Positions 1 through 10,060 of a DNA stretch of 26,533 bases are shown here, piece by piece. This stretch comes from Haplomitrium mnioides. Lineage: Eukaryota > Marchantiophyta > Haplomitriopsida > Calobryales. The stretch spans positions 1 through 26,533 of the forward strand of contig JBNGIS010015992.1 in the NCBI GenBank assembly GCA_049999725.1. Direction: 5' to 3'. The notes beneath the pieces are model-generated. The model saw only the letters and a list, made by a program, of their open reading frames with translations, made no database searches and had not been told where the DNA came from. A program made the translations under genes and the position numbers. Each line of letters begins with the position of its first letter. Position 1 is the stretch's first letter.

Positions 1-558
1 CAGGACTTACCGACTCGGATGGATAGTTCGATCGGCCTCTGCGGGGGTCGCTCATGCTTGCGGGATTGAGGCGTCCCTCTTCCCTGGCCTTGTTCGCCCT
101 CGTGACGATCTCGTCTCCTCCTGTCGGCTCCTGATACTTGCTTCCCGATTTGTGGCCACTGCAAGACACCCGCGATCTGCCTTTCTTCGGAGTGCCTTCA
201 GGCTTCCTTGTTGTTGATCCCTTCGTCTTCCTCTTGCGATCGTCTCGCCATGGGTGGCGGCTCTGCTCCTCCTCCCCAGGTCCCATTCCCGCATCCTCCG
301 TAGGCGCACGGATTCCCGTTGGCCTGGTTTGAATTTTAAAATGGGGCCCCTCTCCTAGCTGGCGATCCGTGCTCTCCTTCCTCCTCTCCTCCGCCATGAT
401 CCTGTCTCCCTCCTAGGACTCATGCACCCTGCTCTTAACACCTGTTTGAGGTAATCAGCTGTTCCTGCGAGGACTTCACACTTGCTAAGGAGCATTTGGG
501 TTGCTGATGCTTCTGATTCTGTGAATTCTGCTTGAATGCTCCAAAGCACTGGCTAACA
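1..558 (-). mobile_element. Family A LTR, 5'-terminal part, truncated by the window edge
   Basis: Read on the minus strand, this stretch matches the first ~560 bases of the family A LTRs at 13974 and 20792. It starts TGTTAGCCAGTGCTTTGGAG at position 558 and includes the motif 'ccatccgagtcggtaagtcctg' at the window edge. The LTR boundary abuts satellite sequence (GTTTATGATGG) at 559. The other end lies outside the window, so a solo LTR and a complete element cannot be told apart. If it is a normal insertion, the TSD should be GTTTA. Small ORFs here recur in the other LTR copies without any recognisable domain and are not genes. Confidence 0.85.
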
Positions 559-967
559 GTTTATGATGGACTTCACGCACTACCATCTTACTCTTATTGT
601 TGTTTGGAACATTTCCCAATTGCATAAGAAAGAAAATTCTATAGTTTATGATGGACTTCATGCACTACATTCTTACTCATATTGTTTTATGGAACATTTC
701 CCAATTGCATAAGAAAGAACATTGTATAGTTTATCATGGACTTCATGCACTACAGTCTTACTCATATTGTTTTCTAGAACATTTCCCAATTGCATAAGAA
801 AGAACATTGTATAGTTTATGATGGACTTATGGCACTATATTCTTACTCATATTGTTGTATGGAACATTTCCCAATTGTATAAGAAAGAAAATTCTATAGT
901 TTATGATGGACTTCATGCATTATATTCTTACTCATATTGTTGTATGGCACATTTCCCAATTGCATAA

Positions 968-1067
968 NNNNNNNNNNNNNNNNNNNNNNNNNNNNNNNNN
1001 NNNNNNNNNNNNNNNNNNNNNNNNNNNNNNNNNNNNNNNNNNNNNNNNNNNNNNNNNNNNNNNNNNN
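968..1067. other. Assembly gap of 100 N
   Basis: Exactly 100 N bases inside the satellite, the conventional placeholder for a gap of unknown size. The true number of monomers here is therefore unknown. Confidence 0.99.
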
Positions 1068-1308
1068 ATAAGAAAGAACATTCTATAGTTTATGATGGAC
1101 TTCATGCACTACATTCTTACTCATATTGTTGCATGGAACATTTCACATTTGCAGAAGAAAGAATATTCTATAGTTTTAGTAGGACTTCATGCACTACATT
1201 GTTACTCATAATGTTGTATGGAACATTTCCCAATTGCATAAGAAAGAACATGTTGTATTTCTTGTATTGGACTTCATGCACTACATTCTTACTCATAGTA
1301 TTGTATGG

Positions 1309-1313
1309 AACAT
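1309..1313. repeat. Target-site duplication AACAT, left copy
   Basis: AACAT immediately precedes the TGTCAACCGG terminus of the family B solo LTR and is repeated at 2613-2617 directly after its GGTGACA terminus. Removing the LTR and one copy restores a normal satellite monomer (...TATGGAACATTTCCC...). Confidence 0.9.
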
Positions 1314-2612
1314 TGTCAACCGGTTAGTAAGGTACTTCATGCAAAATTTTCAAAAAAGTGCTTCCAATGTACCCAAACAGGGTTCAAGGAGTAAGGAAAA
1401 ATAAAAGGATAGGGGAGCTCACTCTGTTGTGGACGGGACGGATAATTTTGTGCAGAGAAAGCATCGGGAGACATGGGAGAGAATTCTGGTGAGACTTCTG
1501 GTGAGGGGGTGTACTCATGAGGGAATGCCATCACAGGGTGGAGGTGGACTGAGGGAGTGATGGGAATCGCTGGGCAGGAAGCTCTAGAGGCTTAGACTAC
1601 TTAGGTGTACTCGTATTTGAAGGCAGGCCAGCATTTGGAGGTGGACCAACACGTAGAGGAGAGGAGAATTCGTTCAGTTTGTATTTCGTGAGGGGCAGCC
1701 AAGGGGGGGTCCTGGTGTCGCCTTTGCTTTAGTTTGTGCAGGAGAATCAGTCCCAGAGGCAATTGGAGATTGCTGCTGGAGTTACAATCTTGTGGAGGAA
1801 GGGAGAGGAGTGGCCATGTTAGTGCCTGAGCACTGCAGGGAAGATCCATCCAATTCTCAAGTAGAGTGGGTGGCCAGCAGTCGAGAGGACTATCTTCCAA
1901 AGGTGGAAGTTAAACAAGACCTCTTCCTAGCCTAAGGAAGTAAATGCAGGACTTCTCGCGAGGGAAGTTAAAAAACTATCTAGAAAGGGTGGGTGAGTGG
2001 AGATAGAGTAGAAGAGAGAGTGATGTTTCTGGTGGATTATGTTTTCAGAGTGATGTTAGGAGAGTAGGAAGAGAAGAAGATAATTTTGTACACAGTTAGA
2101 AAGGCTATTTTGTTAGATTTAGCTGTGGGTTGTGCTGTCCATATTGTGGAGAGAATAAGTTAGATAGCTCTGTTGTAGGTGCTGGAGTAGTTAGACTTGC
2201 TGATAATTGAGTGCTTGGTAGAGTGTTTAGTCTTGGAGATGTTAGAACACAGCCTGTAGAGGAAGGTTGTAAGATCATCCATGTGTGAGAATTGCATACA
2301 CTCCTGTTCATAGGGGTTGACATTGAATATTTGTAAACAAGTGTTACATCAAGCACAGTGTGGATGTACTCCAAAATCAGTTGAATTATGTTTTCTTTGT
2401 TTGTGGTGAGGAAGAAGACAGGTCTGTCTTGGGTTTTCGTGATTGTGAGAGTAGTGTGGGAAGGACAGGTGAGAAGTTCAGGATCGTTAAGACCTGAATT
2501 CACTAACAAAGGTGTTGGGGCCGTCTCATTAAAGACCCTTGTTACTCTTTGTCACCCTTTTTTTTGGAAAAGGCCTCAACCAGGTGTTAAGAGAGGAGGG
2601 AAGGGGGTGACA
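1314..2612 (+). mobile_element. Family B solo LTR (1.3 kb) inserted in the satellite
   Basis: A 1299-bp unit begins TGTCAACCGG and ends GGGGGTGACA, with inverted TGTCA/TGACA termini and a perfect 5-bp TSD (AACAT). It carries no gag or pol frame, so it is a solo LTR left by LTR-LTR recombination. Its first ~90 bp resemble the start of element C at 9350 (GGTACTTC, ATTTTCAAAAAA, GGCTTCCAATGTA). Positions 1410-1502 match the palindrome loop 11921-12013 in reverse complement. About 1625-2000 is a diverged relative of family A LTR 16680-17040, closest around 1895-1985 (TTCCAAAGGTGGAAGT..., CTTCTCGCGAGGGAAGTT). AATAAA occurs at ~1400. Orientation is taken from the module shared with family A. Short ORFs on both strands have no recognisable domain. 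Confidence 0.88.
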
Positions 2613-4224
2613 AACATTTCCCAATTGCATAAGAAAGAACATTCTATAGTTACTCATGGACTTCATGAACTACATTCTCACTCATATTAATGTAATGAAC
2701 ATTTCCCATTTGCAGAAGAAAGAACATTCTATAATTTGATTAGGACTTCATGCACTACATTCTTACTCATAATGTTGTATGGAACATTCCCCAATTGCAT
2801 AAGAAAGAACATGCTATAGTTCTTGTATTGGACTTCATGCACTACATTCTTACTCATAATGTTGTATGGAACGTTTTCCAATTGCATAAGAAAGAACATG
2901 CTATAGTTTTTGTATTGGACTTCATGCACTACATTCTAACTCATGTTGTTGTTTGGAACATTTCCCAATTGCATTAGAAAGAACATTCTATAGTTTATGA
3001 TGGTCTTCATGCACTACATTCTTACTCATATTGTTGTATGGAACATTTCCCAATTGGAGAAGAAAGAACATTCTATAGTTTGAGTAGGACTTCATGCACT
3101 ACATTCTTACTTATAATGTTGTATGGAACATTTCCCAATTGCATAAGAAAGAGCATGCTATAGTTTTTGCATTGGACTTCATGTACTACATTTTTACTCA
3201 TAATATTGTATGGAACATTTCGCAATTGCATAAGAAAGAACATTCTATAGTTTATGATGGACTTCATGCACTACATTCTTACTTATATTGTTGTTTGGAA
3301 CATTTTCCAATTGCATAAGAAAGAACATTCTATAGCTACTGATGGACTTCATGCACTACATTCTTACTCATTGTGTTGTATGGAACATTTTCCAATTGCA
3401 TAAGAAAGAACATTCTATTGTTTATGATGGACTTCATGCACTACATTCTTACTCATATTGTTGTTTTGAGCATTTCCCAATTGCATAAGAAAGAACATTC
3501 TATAGTTTATGATGGACTTCATGCACTACATTCTCACTCATATTGTTGTATGGAACATTTCCTAATTCAATAAGAAATAACATGCTATAGTTTTTGCATT
3601 GAACTTCATGCACTACATTCTTACTCATATTGTTGTATGGAACATTTCCCAATTGCATAAGAAATAACATTCTATAGTTTATGATGGACTTCATGAACTA
3701 CATTCTTACTCATATTGTTGTCGAGAACATTTCCCAATTGCATAAGAAAGACAATTGTATAGTATATGATGAACTTCATGCACTCTATTCTTACTCATAT
3801 TGTTGTATGGAACATTTCCCAATTGCATAAGAAAGAAAATTCTATAGTTTATAATGGACTTCATGCACTATATTCTTGCTCATATTGTTGTATGGCACAT
3901 TTCCTAATTGCATAAGATAGAACATTCCATAGTTTTTGTATTGGACTTCATGCACTACATTCTTACTCCTAATTTGAATGGAACATTTCCCAATTGCATA
4001 AGAAAGAACATTCTATAGCTACTGATGGACTTCATGCACTACATTCTTACTCATTGTGTTGTATGGAACATTTTCCAATTGCATAAGAAAGAACATTCTA
4101 TTGTTTATAATGGACTTCATGCACTACATTCTTACTCATATTGTTGTATGGAACATTTCCCAATTGCATAAGAAAGAACATTCTATAGTTTATGATGGAC
4201 TTCATGCACTACATTCTTACTCAT
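2613..4224. repeat. 85-bp satellite array, block 2
   Basis: About 19 monomers of the same satellite as block 1. It begins with the right copy of the AACAT duplication (2613-2617) and ends with the left copy of CTCAT (4220-4224). Distinctive variants recur in order. 'ctatagctactgatgg' followed by 'ctattgttta' occurs at ~3330 and again at ~4014, about eight monomers apart. The run 'gtcgagaac', 'caattgtatag', 'aaaattctatag', 'tggcacattt', 'tttttgtattgg' at ~3720-3940 recurs in the other blocks. Short frames such as MHYILTHNVVWNI are products of the repeat, not genes. Confidence 0.97.
4220..4224. repeat. Target-site duplication CTCAT, left copy
   Basis: CTCAT immediately before the TGTCACTCCC terminus of the family A solo LTR. 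The identical CTCAT lies at 7636-7640 after the other terminus, and the satellite monomer resumes there in phase (CTCATATTGTTG). Confidence 0.92.
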
Positions 4225-7200
4225 TGTCACTCCCCTATTTCGGGCCTTAACCTTTTCAGGCCCTATTTTGAGTGTAGGGGAGGACATGTTTCGGGCTTTT
4301 AGGCTCTTTTATGAGATGGCTCCTTACCAGTTATCGTTTTCAGGCCTTAAGGACTTCCCCCTTCCTTACACTCTTTATGTTAACCACTCACTCTTCTTGT
4401 GTTTGCACTCAACTCTTTCATTCAGAACCAGTCCACATTCATCACACCCAGCATTCGTGTAATTCTTTCCATATATTCCAAAGGTCCAAGCCTCGGACCC
4501 TGCCACCTTATATGTGCTTGGGGCAGAATAGGTGTTGGTGACTTGCACCACTTGACAATACAACAAGACTGGACTCCCCCTTTTAGGGTTGTCTTAGAAC
4601 TGAAAACAGATTATCCTAACTATCCTAATGTGATCTAATTCCTAATCTATGCAACAGAATCAGACCAGAGAGCATTTACCCCTAGGATGCCAGACTTGTG
4701 TCAAGGGATTGGACTCTCCCTTCAAGGCTATTCCCAGAGTCTGCTCAGTTGATCTGTGTTTCCTAATCTAATGAACCGACAACACAATGCAGAAAGGAAA
4801 TCTAACTACACAGATATAGACAAACAATTTACACACTATATGCAAGAGAGATCAGAGTCCTTGAAGGCCCTCTTGATTTCTACTGATGATACTTCTCTTG
4901 TGAATCCCGCTGCCTTACAACTGCAACCCACACACCCTCCACTCCAGAGAGTTTTTTAACTTCCCTCGCGAGAAGCCCTACTTTTACTTCCTCAGGCTAG
5001 GAAGAGAGTTTCTTTTACCTTCACCTCTGGAAGATAGCTTTACCAGCTGCAGGTAGCCCACTCCACCCCCGAGCCTCGACAAGTCTTACTACGCAGTGCA
5101 CCAGCACTAGCACAACCCCCCTCTCAGCTCCACTTGAAGAATTACACCAGAGTGTACTCCGAACACTTTGGGCTGATGCTCACACACAAGGAACGACAGA
5201 GACAACCCCAAGCTCCTCACTTGGCGGCCTCTTCCGAAGTCATAACTGGCCGGAATCCCTTCGAATCAACGTATCAGTAACCCTCCGCTCTGGTCCACCG
5301 GCAAGGATGAGGTCACCTGGGTCTCCCCCCATTCCTCCTCTAAATCCCCATGGCCCCTTGGAGCTAGTACCCCTGCTTCACGTAGTTCCTCACTGAATTC
5401 CCACTCCAGCCGCCCCTCGTTGCGGTTTCCTTGTCCTCAGATCGTGATGCTCCTACACAGAAAATGTAGAGCCGACCCTAAGTCCTCCCATGGTGGCCTC
5501 TCCCAAAGTCATAGCCGGCCAGAATCCAATCAAGACCCCGTATCAATCACCCTCCGCCCTGGTCCGCCTGCAAGGATGAGATCACCTGGGTCTCCCCCCA
5601 GTCCTCCTCTAAATCCCCCAGTTCCCCTTGAGCGAGTACCCCTACTTCACATGATCTTGTCAGGGAATTCTCATTCCAGCCCCCTTTCGTTGCGATTTCC
5701 CCTTCGCATGTAGTTGCCTCGCGCCCTGAGATTGCCCGTGCATCAACCTGGAAGAATTTGAAGGTTGCCCGATGTATACTCCCCTTGCGAGCGTTGAACT
5801 CGCGAGCCCGATCCCAAGAAAGGTCGTTAATCCCGTTAGCTCCCTGGAGCTGGGAGGTGACAACGCGTGGCGCGCGCCTGTTAATCCTGTTACAACCGAT
5901 GAGTAGCGCGTCGTGTGTCTCGTGATGATGAAAGTACAACGGTAATATCGACGGGGAGTCCGAGGAATCTTGCGGTTGAGATTCCGTAGATTCCCACGGC
6001 TGAGTCCAAAGGGCTCTTCGAAACAGCGTTCCGAAGCGCCCCGCGGAACCCTGTCCACAGAATCTCCAAATATTCCCCCGCAGATCCCAAGTCACCTTCC
6101 TCGCGCCATCTCACCCGCTGCACCGCCGTCCGCCGCCGCCTCGCAAGGGGGTAGGCTGACCGTCACTCTTAATCTCCCTTCCGTGGTTGACCCGCTCTTT
6201 GTCCGAAGTCCGATGAGCCCTTCTCCTGCTGCCGCGTGTCCCGTTAGCTGCTGCAGGGTTCCTGGCGTCGCCACGTTGTTCGAAGGCCGCCGTCCGACGC
6301 CGCCCCGCAAGAGGGTAGGCAGACTGTCGCGCGGACCCTCTTCCGAAGTTGACCGGCGGAAATCTTACCTTGCTCTCCAGCACGCCACGTTTCCAAAGCC
6401 CTCCCACAGACTCCCTACGCTCGCCACGTCATCCGTAGAGCGAATGCGGACCTTACTCTACTCGCCGACTAAGAACTGTGCTGACGTTGCCGTTTCGTCC
6501 TTCCCTCGAGATAAGAACTATGCATACTCCTGAGTTTCCCTTCGTTATCTTTTCTGAATGCTCGATATAGGAACTACAAGGCCCTTTGTCCCTCTACCAA
6601 ACTTTCAGATGCTGCGGTTGGACCCGTCGAACTTTCGCACTTGGTCATACCGAAGCTGCGTTGAATCACCCTTTCAACGCTTGCTGGCTCCTCCGTCAGT
6701 CGGACCTACGTTAAATCCCCTTTCCGGCTCAGCCTTCTCCTTGTTGGTCGGTTTGGTGATGGATCACCCTTTTGGCTTCCTCGGAACTCCCCTTCTCAGA
6801 TCTCCGATAGATTACCCTTCCGGCACCCTTTCGCTCTCCTTAGGTCAGACCCTCGATATGTCGCTACTTCGGGCCCTCTTCTTGGGCTCCTCTGTTGGGT
6901 TCCTCGCGGATCCCTCTTAACCGGGCTCTCCACGTCGTAAGACGCTTCGGAACCCTGTTAAGCGGGCTCTCCACTTAGGGAGGCGCCTGTCCGTAGATTC
7001 GCGGGCCTCTTGGTGCCGCCACGTTGTCCATGGAATCCCGCAAAGTGCTCCGAAGATGCCACGTTTCCGTGGAATCTCGCGGGGCCTTCCGAGAACTCCA
7101 CCTTTCCACCTAGATTCGCGGACTCAAATGGAAGGAATCGATCAGCCCTTGCAAGGCGCGCTCCTGCTTACGGGATCAAGGCGTCCCTCTTCCCTAGCCT

Positions 7201-7635
7201 TGCTCGCCCTCGCGACGATCTTACCTTCTCATTTCTCTCCTTGAACCTTGCTTCTCGATTTGTGGCCGCTGCAGGACCCCCGCGATCTGCCTTTCTTTGA
7301 AGTGCCTTCGGGTTTTGTCGTTGTGGTTCCGTTCCTCTCCCTTCTGCAATTGCTTCGCCACAGGTGGCGGCTCTCTTCCTTCTCTCCAGGCTCCGATCCC
7401 CGCATCCTCCTGAGGCCCACAGATTCTCGCTGGCCTGCTTCGAATATTGAAAGGTGGCCCCTCCTCTGGCTAGCGATCTTGATTCCCTCCCAAGACTCAT
7501 GCGCCCTACTCTTAGTAGCTGTTTGAGGGTACTTCGTGGCTCCTGAGAGGCCCTCACACTTGCCAAGGCTTATTGTGTCGTTGATGCTTCTGATTTCTTG
7601 TATTTTGATTGAGTGCTCCAAAGCACCGGTTGACA
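4225..7635 (-). mobile_element. Family A solo LTR (3.4 kb) inserted in the satellite
   Basis: On the minus strand this reads TGTCAACCGGTGCTTTGGAG (from 7635) to GGGGAGTGACA (at 4225), colinear with the LTRs of the complete element at 13974-24396. A perfect 5-bp TSD (CTCAT) flanks it. No internal region is present, so it is a solo LTR. It keeps the ~50-bp subrepeats (about 6640-6900), the GC-rich hairpin motifs (about 6140-6330) and both units of the ~270-bp internal duplication (about 5220-5720). The TATATATAG box of the other copies is altered here: near 4885 the minus strand reads TATCATCAG. The longest frames (182 aa minus at 5547-6095, 187 aa plus at 5970-6533) are on opposite strands of repeat DNA and match no family I recognise. 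Confidence 0.93.
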
Positions 7636-9349
7636 CTCATATTGTTGTATCGAACATTTCCCAATTGCATAAGAAAGAACATTCTATTGTTTATGATGGA
7701 CTTCATGCACTACATTCTTACTCATATTGTTGTGTGGAGCATTTCCCAATTGCATACAAAAGAACATTCTATACTTTATAATGGACTTCATGCACTACAT
7801 TCTTACTCATATTGTTGTATAGAACATTTCCCAATTGCATAGGAAACAACATTCTATTGTTTAAGATAGACTTCATACACTACATTCTTACTCATATTGT
7901 TGTATGGAACATTTCCCAATTGCATAAGAAAGAACATGCTATAGTTCTTGTATTGGACTTCATGCAATACATTCTTACTCATAATGTTGTATGGAACAAT
8001 TCCCAATTGCATAAGAAAGAACATTGTATAGTTTATGATGGACTTCATGGACTACATTCTAACTCATATTGTTGTCAAGAACATTTCCCAATTGCATAAG
8101 AAAGAACATTGTATAGTTTATGATGGACTTCATGCACTATATTCTTACTCATATTGTTGTATAGAACATTTCCCAATTGCATAAGAAAGAAAATTCTATA
8201 ATTTATGATGGACTTCATGCACTATATTCTTACTCATATTGTTGTATGGCACATTTCCCAATTGCATAAGAAAGAACATTCTAAAGTTTTTGTATTGGAC
8301 TTCATGCACTACATTCTTACTCCTATTATTGTATGGAACATTTCCCAATTGCATAAGAAAGAACATTCTATAGTTTATGATGGACTTCATGCACTACATT
8401 CTTACTCATATTGTTGTATGAAACATTTCACATTTGCAGAAGAAAGAACATTCTATAGTTTGAGTAGAACTTCATGCACTACATTCTTACTCATAATGTT
8501 GTATGGAACATTTCCCAATTGCATAAGAAATAACATGCTATATTTCTTGTATTGGACTTCATGCAGTACATTCTTACTCATATTGTTGTATGGAACATTT
8601 CCCAATTGCATAAGAAAGAACGTTCTATAGTTTATCATGGACTTCATGCGCTACATTCTAACTGATATTGTTGTATGGAACATTTCCCAATTGCATAAGA
8701 AAGATCATTCTATAGTTTGAGTAGGACTTCATGCACTATATTCTTACTCATAATGTTGTATGGAACATTTCCCAATTGCATAACAAAGAACATTCTATAG
8801 TTTATGATGGACTCCATGCACTACATTCTTACTCATATTGTTGTTTGGAACATTTCCGAATTGCATAAGAAAGAACATTCTATAGTTTATGATGGACTTT
8901 ATGCACTACATTCTTACTCATATTGTTGTTTTGAGCATTTCCCCAATTGCATAAGAAAGAACATTCTATAGTTTATGATGGACTTCATGCACTACATTCT
9001 CACTCATATTGTTGTGTGGAACATTTCCCAATTCCATAAGAAAGAACATGCTATAGTTTTTGCATTGAACTTCATGCACTACATTCTTACTCATATTGTT
9101 GTATGGAGCATTTCCCAATTGCATAAGAAAGAAGATTCTATTGTTTATGATGGACTTCATGAACTACATTCTAACTCATATTGTTGTCGAGAACATTTCC
9201 CAATTGCATAAGAAAGACAATTGTATAGTATATAATGGACTTCATGCACTATATTCTTACTCATATTGTTGTATGGAACATTTCCCAATTGCATAAGAAA
9301 GAAAATTTTATAGTTTATGATGGACTTCATGCACTATATTCTTACTCAT
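7636..9349. repeat. 85-bp satellite array, block 3
   Basis: About 20 monomers. It begins with the right CTCAT copy (7636-7640) and ends at CTCAT (9345-9349) against the TGTCAG start of element C. The monomer order 'ttttgagcattt', 'gcattgaac', 'gtcgagaac', 'caattgtatag', 'aaaatt' at ~8926-9310 repeats that at ~3461-3860. The offset is 5465 bp, or about 2.05 kb (~24 monomers) once the intervening solo LTR and its TSD are removed. This indicates higher-order or segmental duplication within the array. Confidence 0.97.
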
Positions 9350-10060
9350 TGTCAGTAGGGTGTAAAGGTACTTCGTGTAATATTTTCAAAAAAATTTAAA
9401 AATTAAATGAGAAGCCATGCACGTTAGATGTTTTGGGAGAAAAAGGCTTCCAATGTATATAGAAAGGGGTTAAGACAGTCTTGGAGAGAAGGGGAGGATT
9501 GAGGTCACAAGTCATGGAAATAATATACTAGAATGCGGCGTTAAGTTAGATCAGGATAAGTTTACTTCAGAAGTGTGATGGAGAAATAAAAATATAAAAA
9601 GTAATAAAACTAACCTAATTGTTGAGGGCCAAGCCAAGCCCACTTATTTCCTAACTATCTAACTTGGAGGACAACCTGCCCTTGGGGGGGGGGGGGGGGG
9701 TTTAGCCCTGAACTAGGTCCGTCCAGGGGCAGAGAAGGGAATGCGGTGGCCTTACACCCTTTTAGGGGGCTGCCTCTCGAAAGAACAAAGGAGTGGGAGA
9801 TTTATATATGACATCGACCGTATGGGGAAAAACTTATGGGATATTGGGAGGGCACCTTCTGCTCGGATCAAGACCACGAATCAAGGATTTCGCAGACTGA
9901 GAGAATCGCACGCATGGGAGAAAGGGGCACTTCAGGCTAAAGAGCGGGCTGGATCGATCAGCATAGCTCAATCCGACGGGATCAATCAGCCACATTCGAA
10001 CAACCAAAGGGATTGCGAAGGGAGTGAACGTGTAGGAGAGATCAAGGAATTTGCCAGAGG
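9350..10060 (+). mobile_element. Left end of element C (LTR-like), before the palindrome
   Basis: Satellite gives way abruptly at 9350 to TGTCAGTAGGG. The first ~120 bp resemble the family B LTR start (GGTACTTCGTG, ATTTTCAAAAAAA, GGCTTCCAATGTATA), with about 60 bp extra relative to B. The preceding CTCAT (9345-9349) is a candidate TSD whose partner would lie beyond the window. An AT-rich segment (about 9520-9670) is followed by a run of 17 G (9684-9700) and a TATA-like TTTATATATG (9801-9810). The 110-aa frame at 9741-10073 has no recognisable domain. I see no gene here. Confidence 0.65.
9684..9700 (+). repeat. Homopolymer run of 17 G
   Basis: Seventeen consecutive G between CCTT and TTTAGCCC. 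It may be real or a length-uncertain sequencing or assembly site; exact length should not be trusted. Confidence 0.9.

Larger units (their letters stand above)
559..1313. repeat. 85-bp satellite array, block 1 (contains an assembly gap)
   Basis: Tandem monomers of 85 bp. The marker GAACATTT recurs at 607, 692, 777 and 862, exactly 85 bases apart. The consensus runs ATGGAACATTTCCCAATTGC, ATAAGAAAGAACATTCTATA, GTTTATGATGGACTTCATGC, ACTACATTCTTACTCATATT, GTTGT. About nine units are visible, minus the gap. Monomer variants differ mainly in the segment before GGACTTCATGC: 'tttatgat', 'tttgagta', or the ~2-bp longer 'ttcttgtatt'. Since 85 is not divisible by 3, the apparent ORFs change frame at every unit and are not coding. 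Confidence 0.97.

Noticed and set aside
5547-6533. Long overlapping frames on both strands (182 aa minus, 187 aa plus) in the solo LTR
   Set aside because: The DNA is GC-rich LTR repeat with few stops in any frame. The frames overlap on opposite strands, are not kept intact in other LTR copies, and show no domain.
559-9349. Many 60-140-aa frames in the satellite with repeated peptides such as MHYILTHIVVWNISQLHKKEH
   Set aside because: They follow the 85-bp tandem repeat, which shifts frame at each unit. Similar frames appear on both strands, and there is no conserved start, domain or independent coding signal.
559-9349. CRISPR-like array
   Set aside because: The 85-bp units are directly adjacent with no unique spacers, and the context is eukaryotic retrotransposons.
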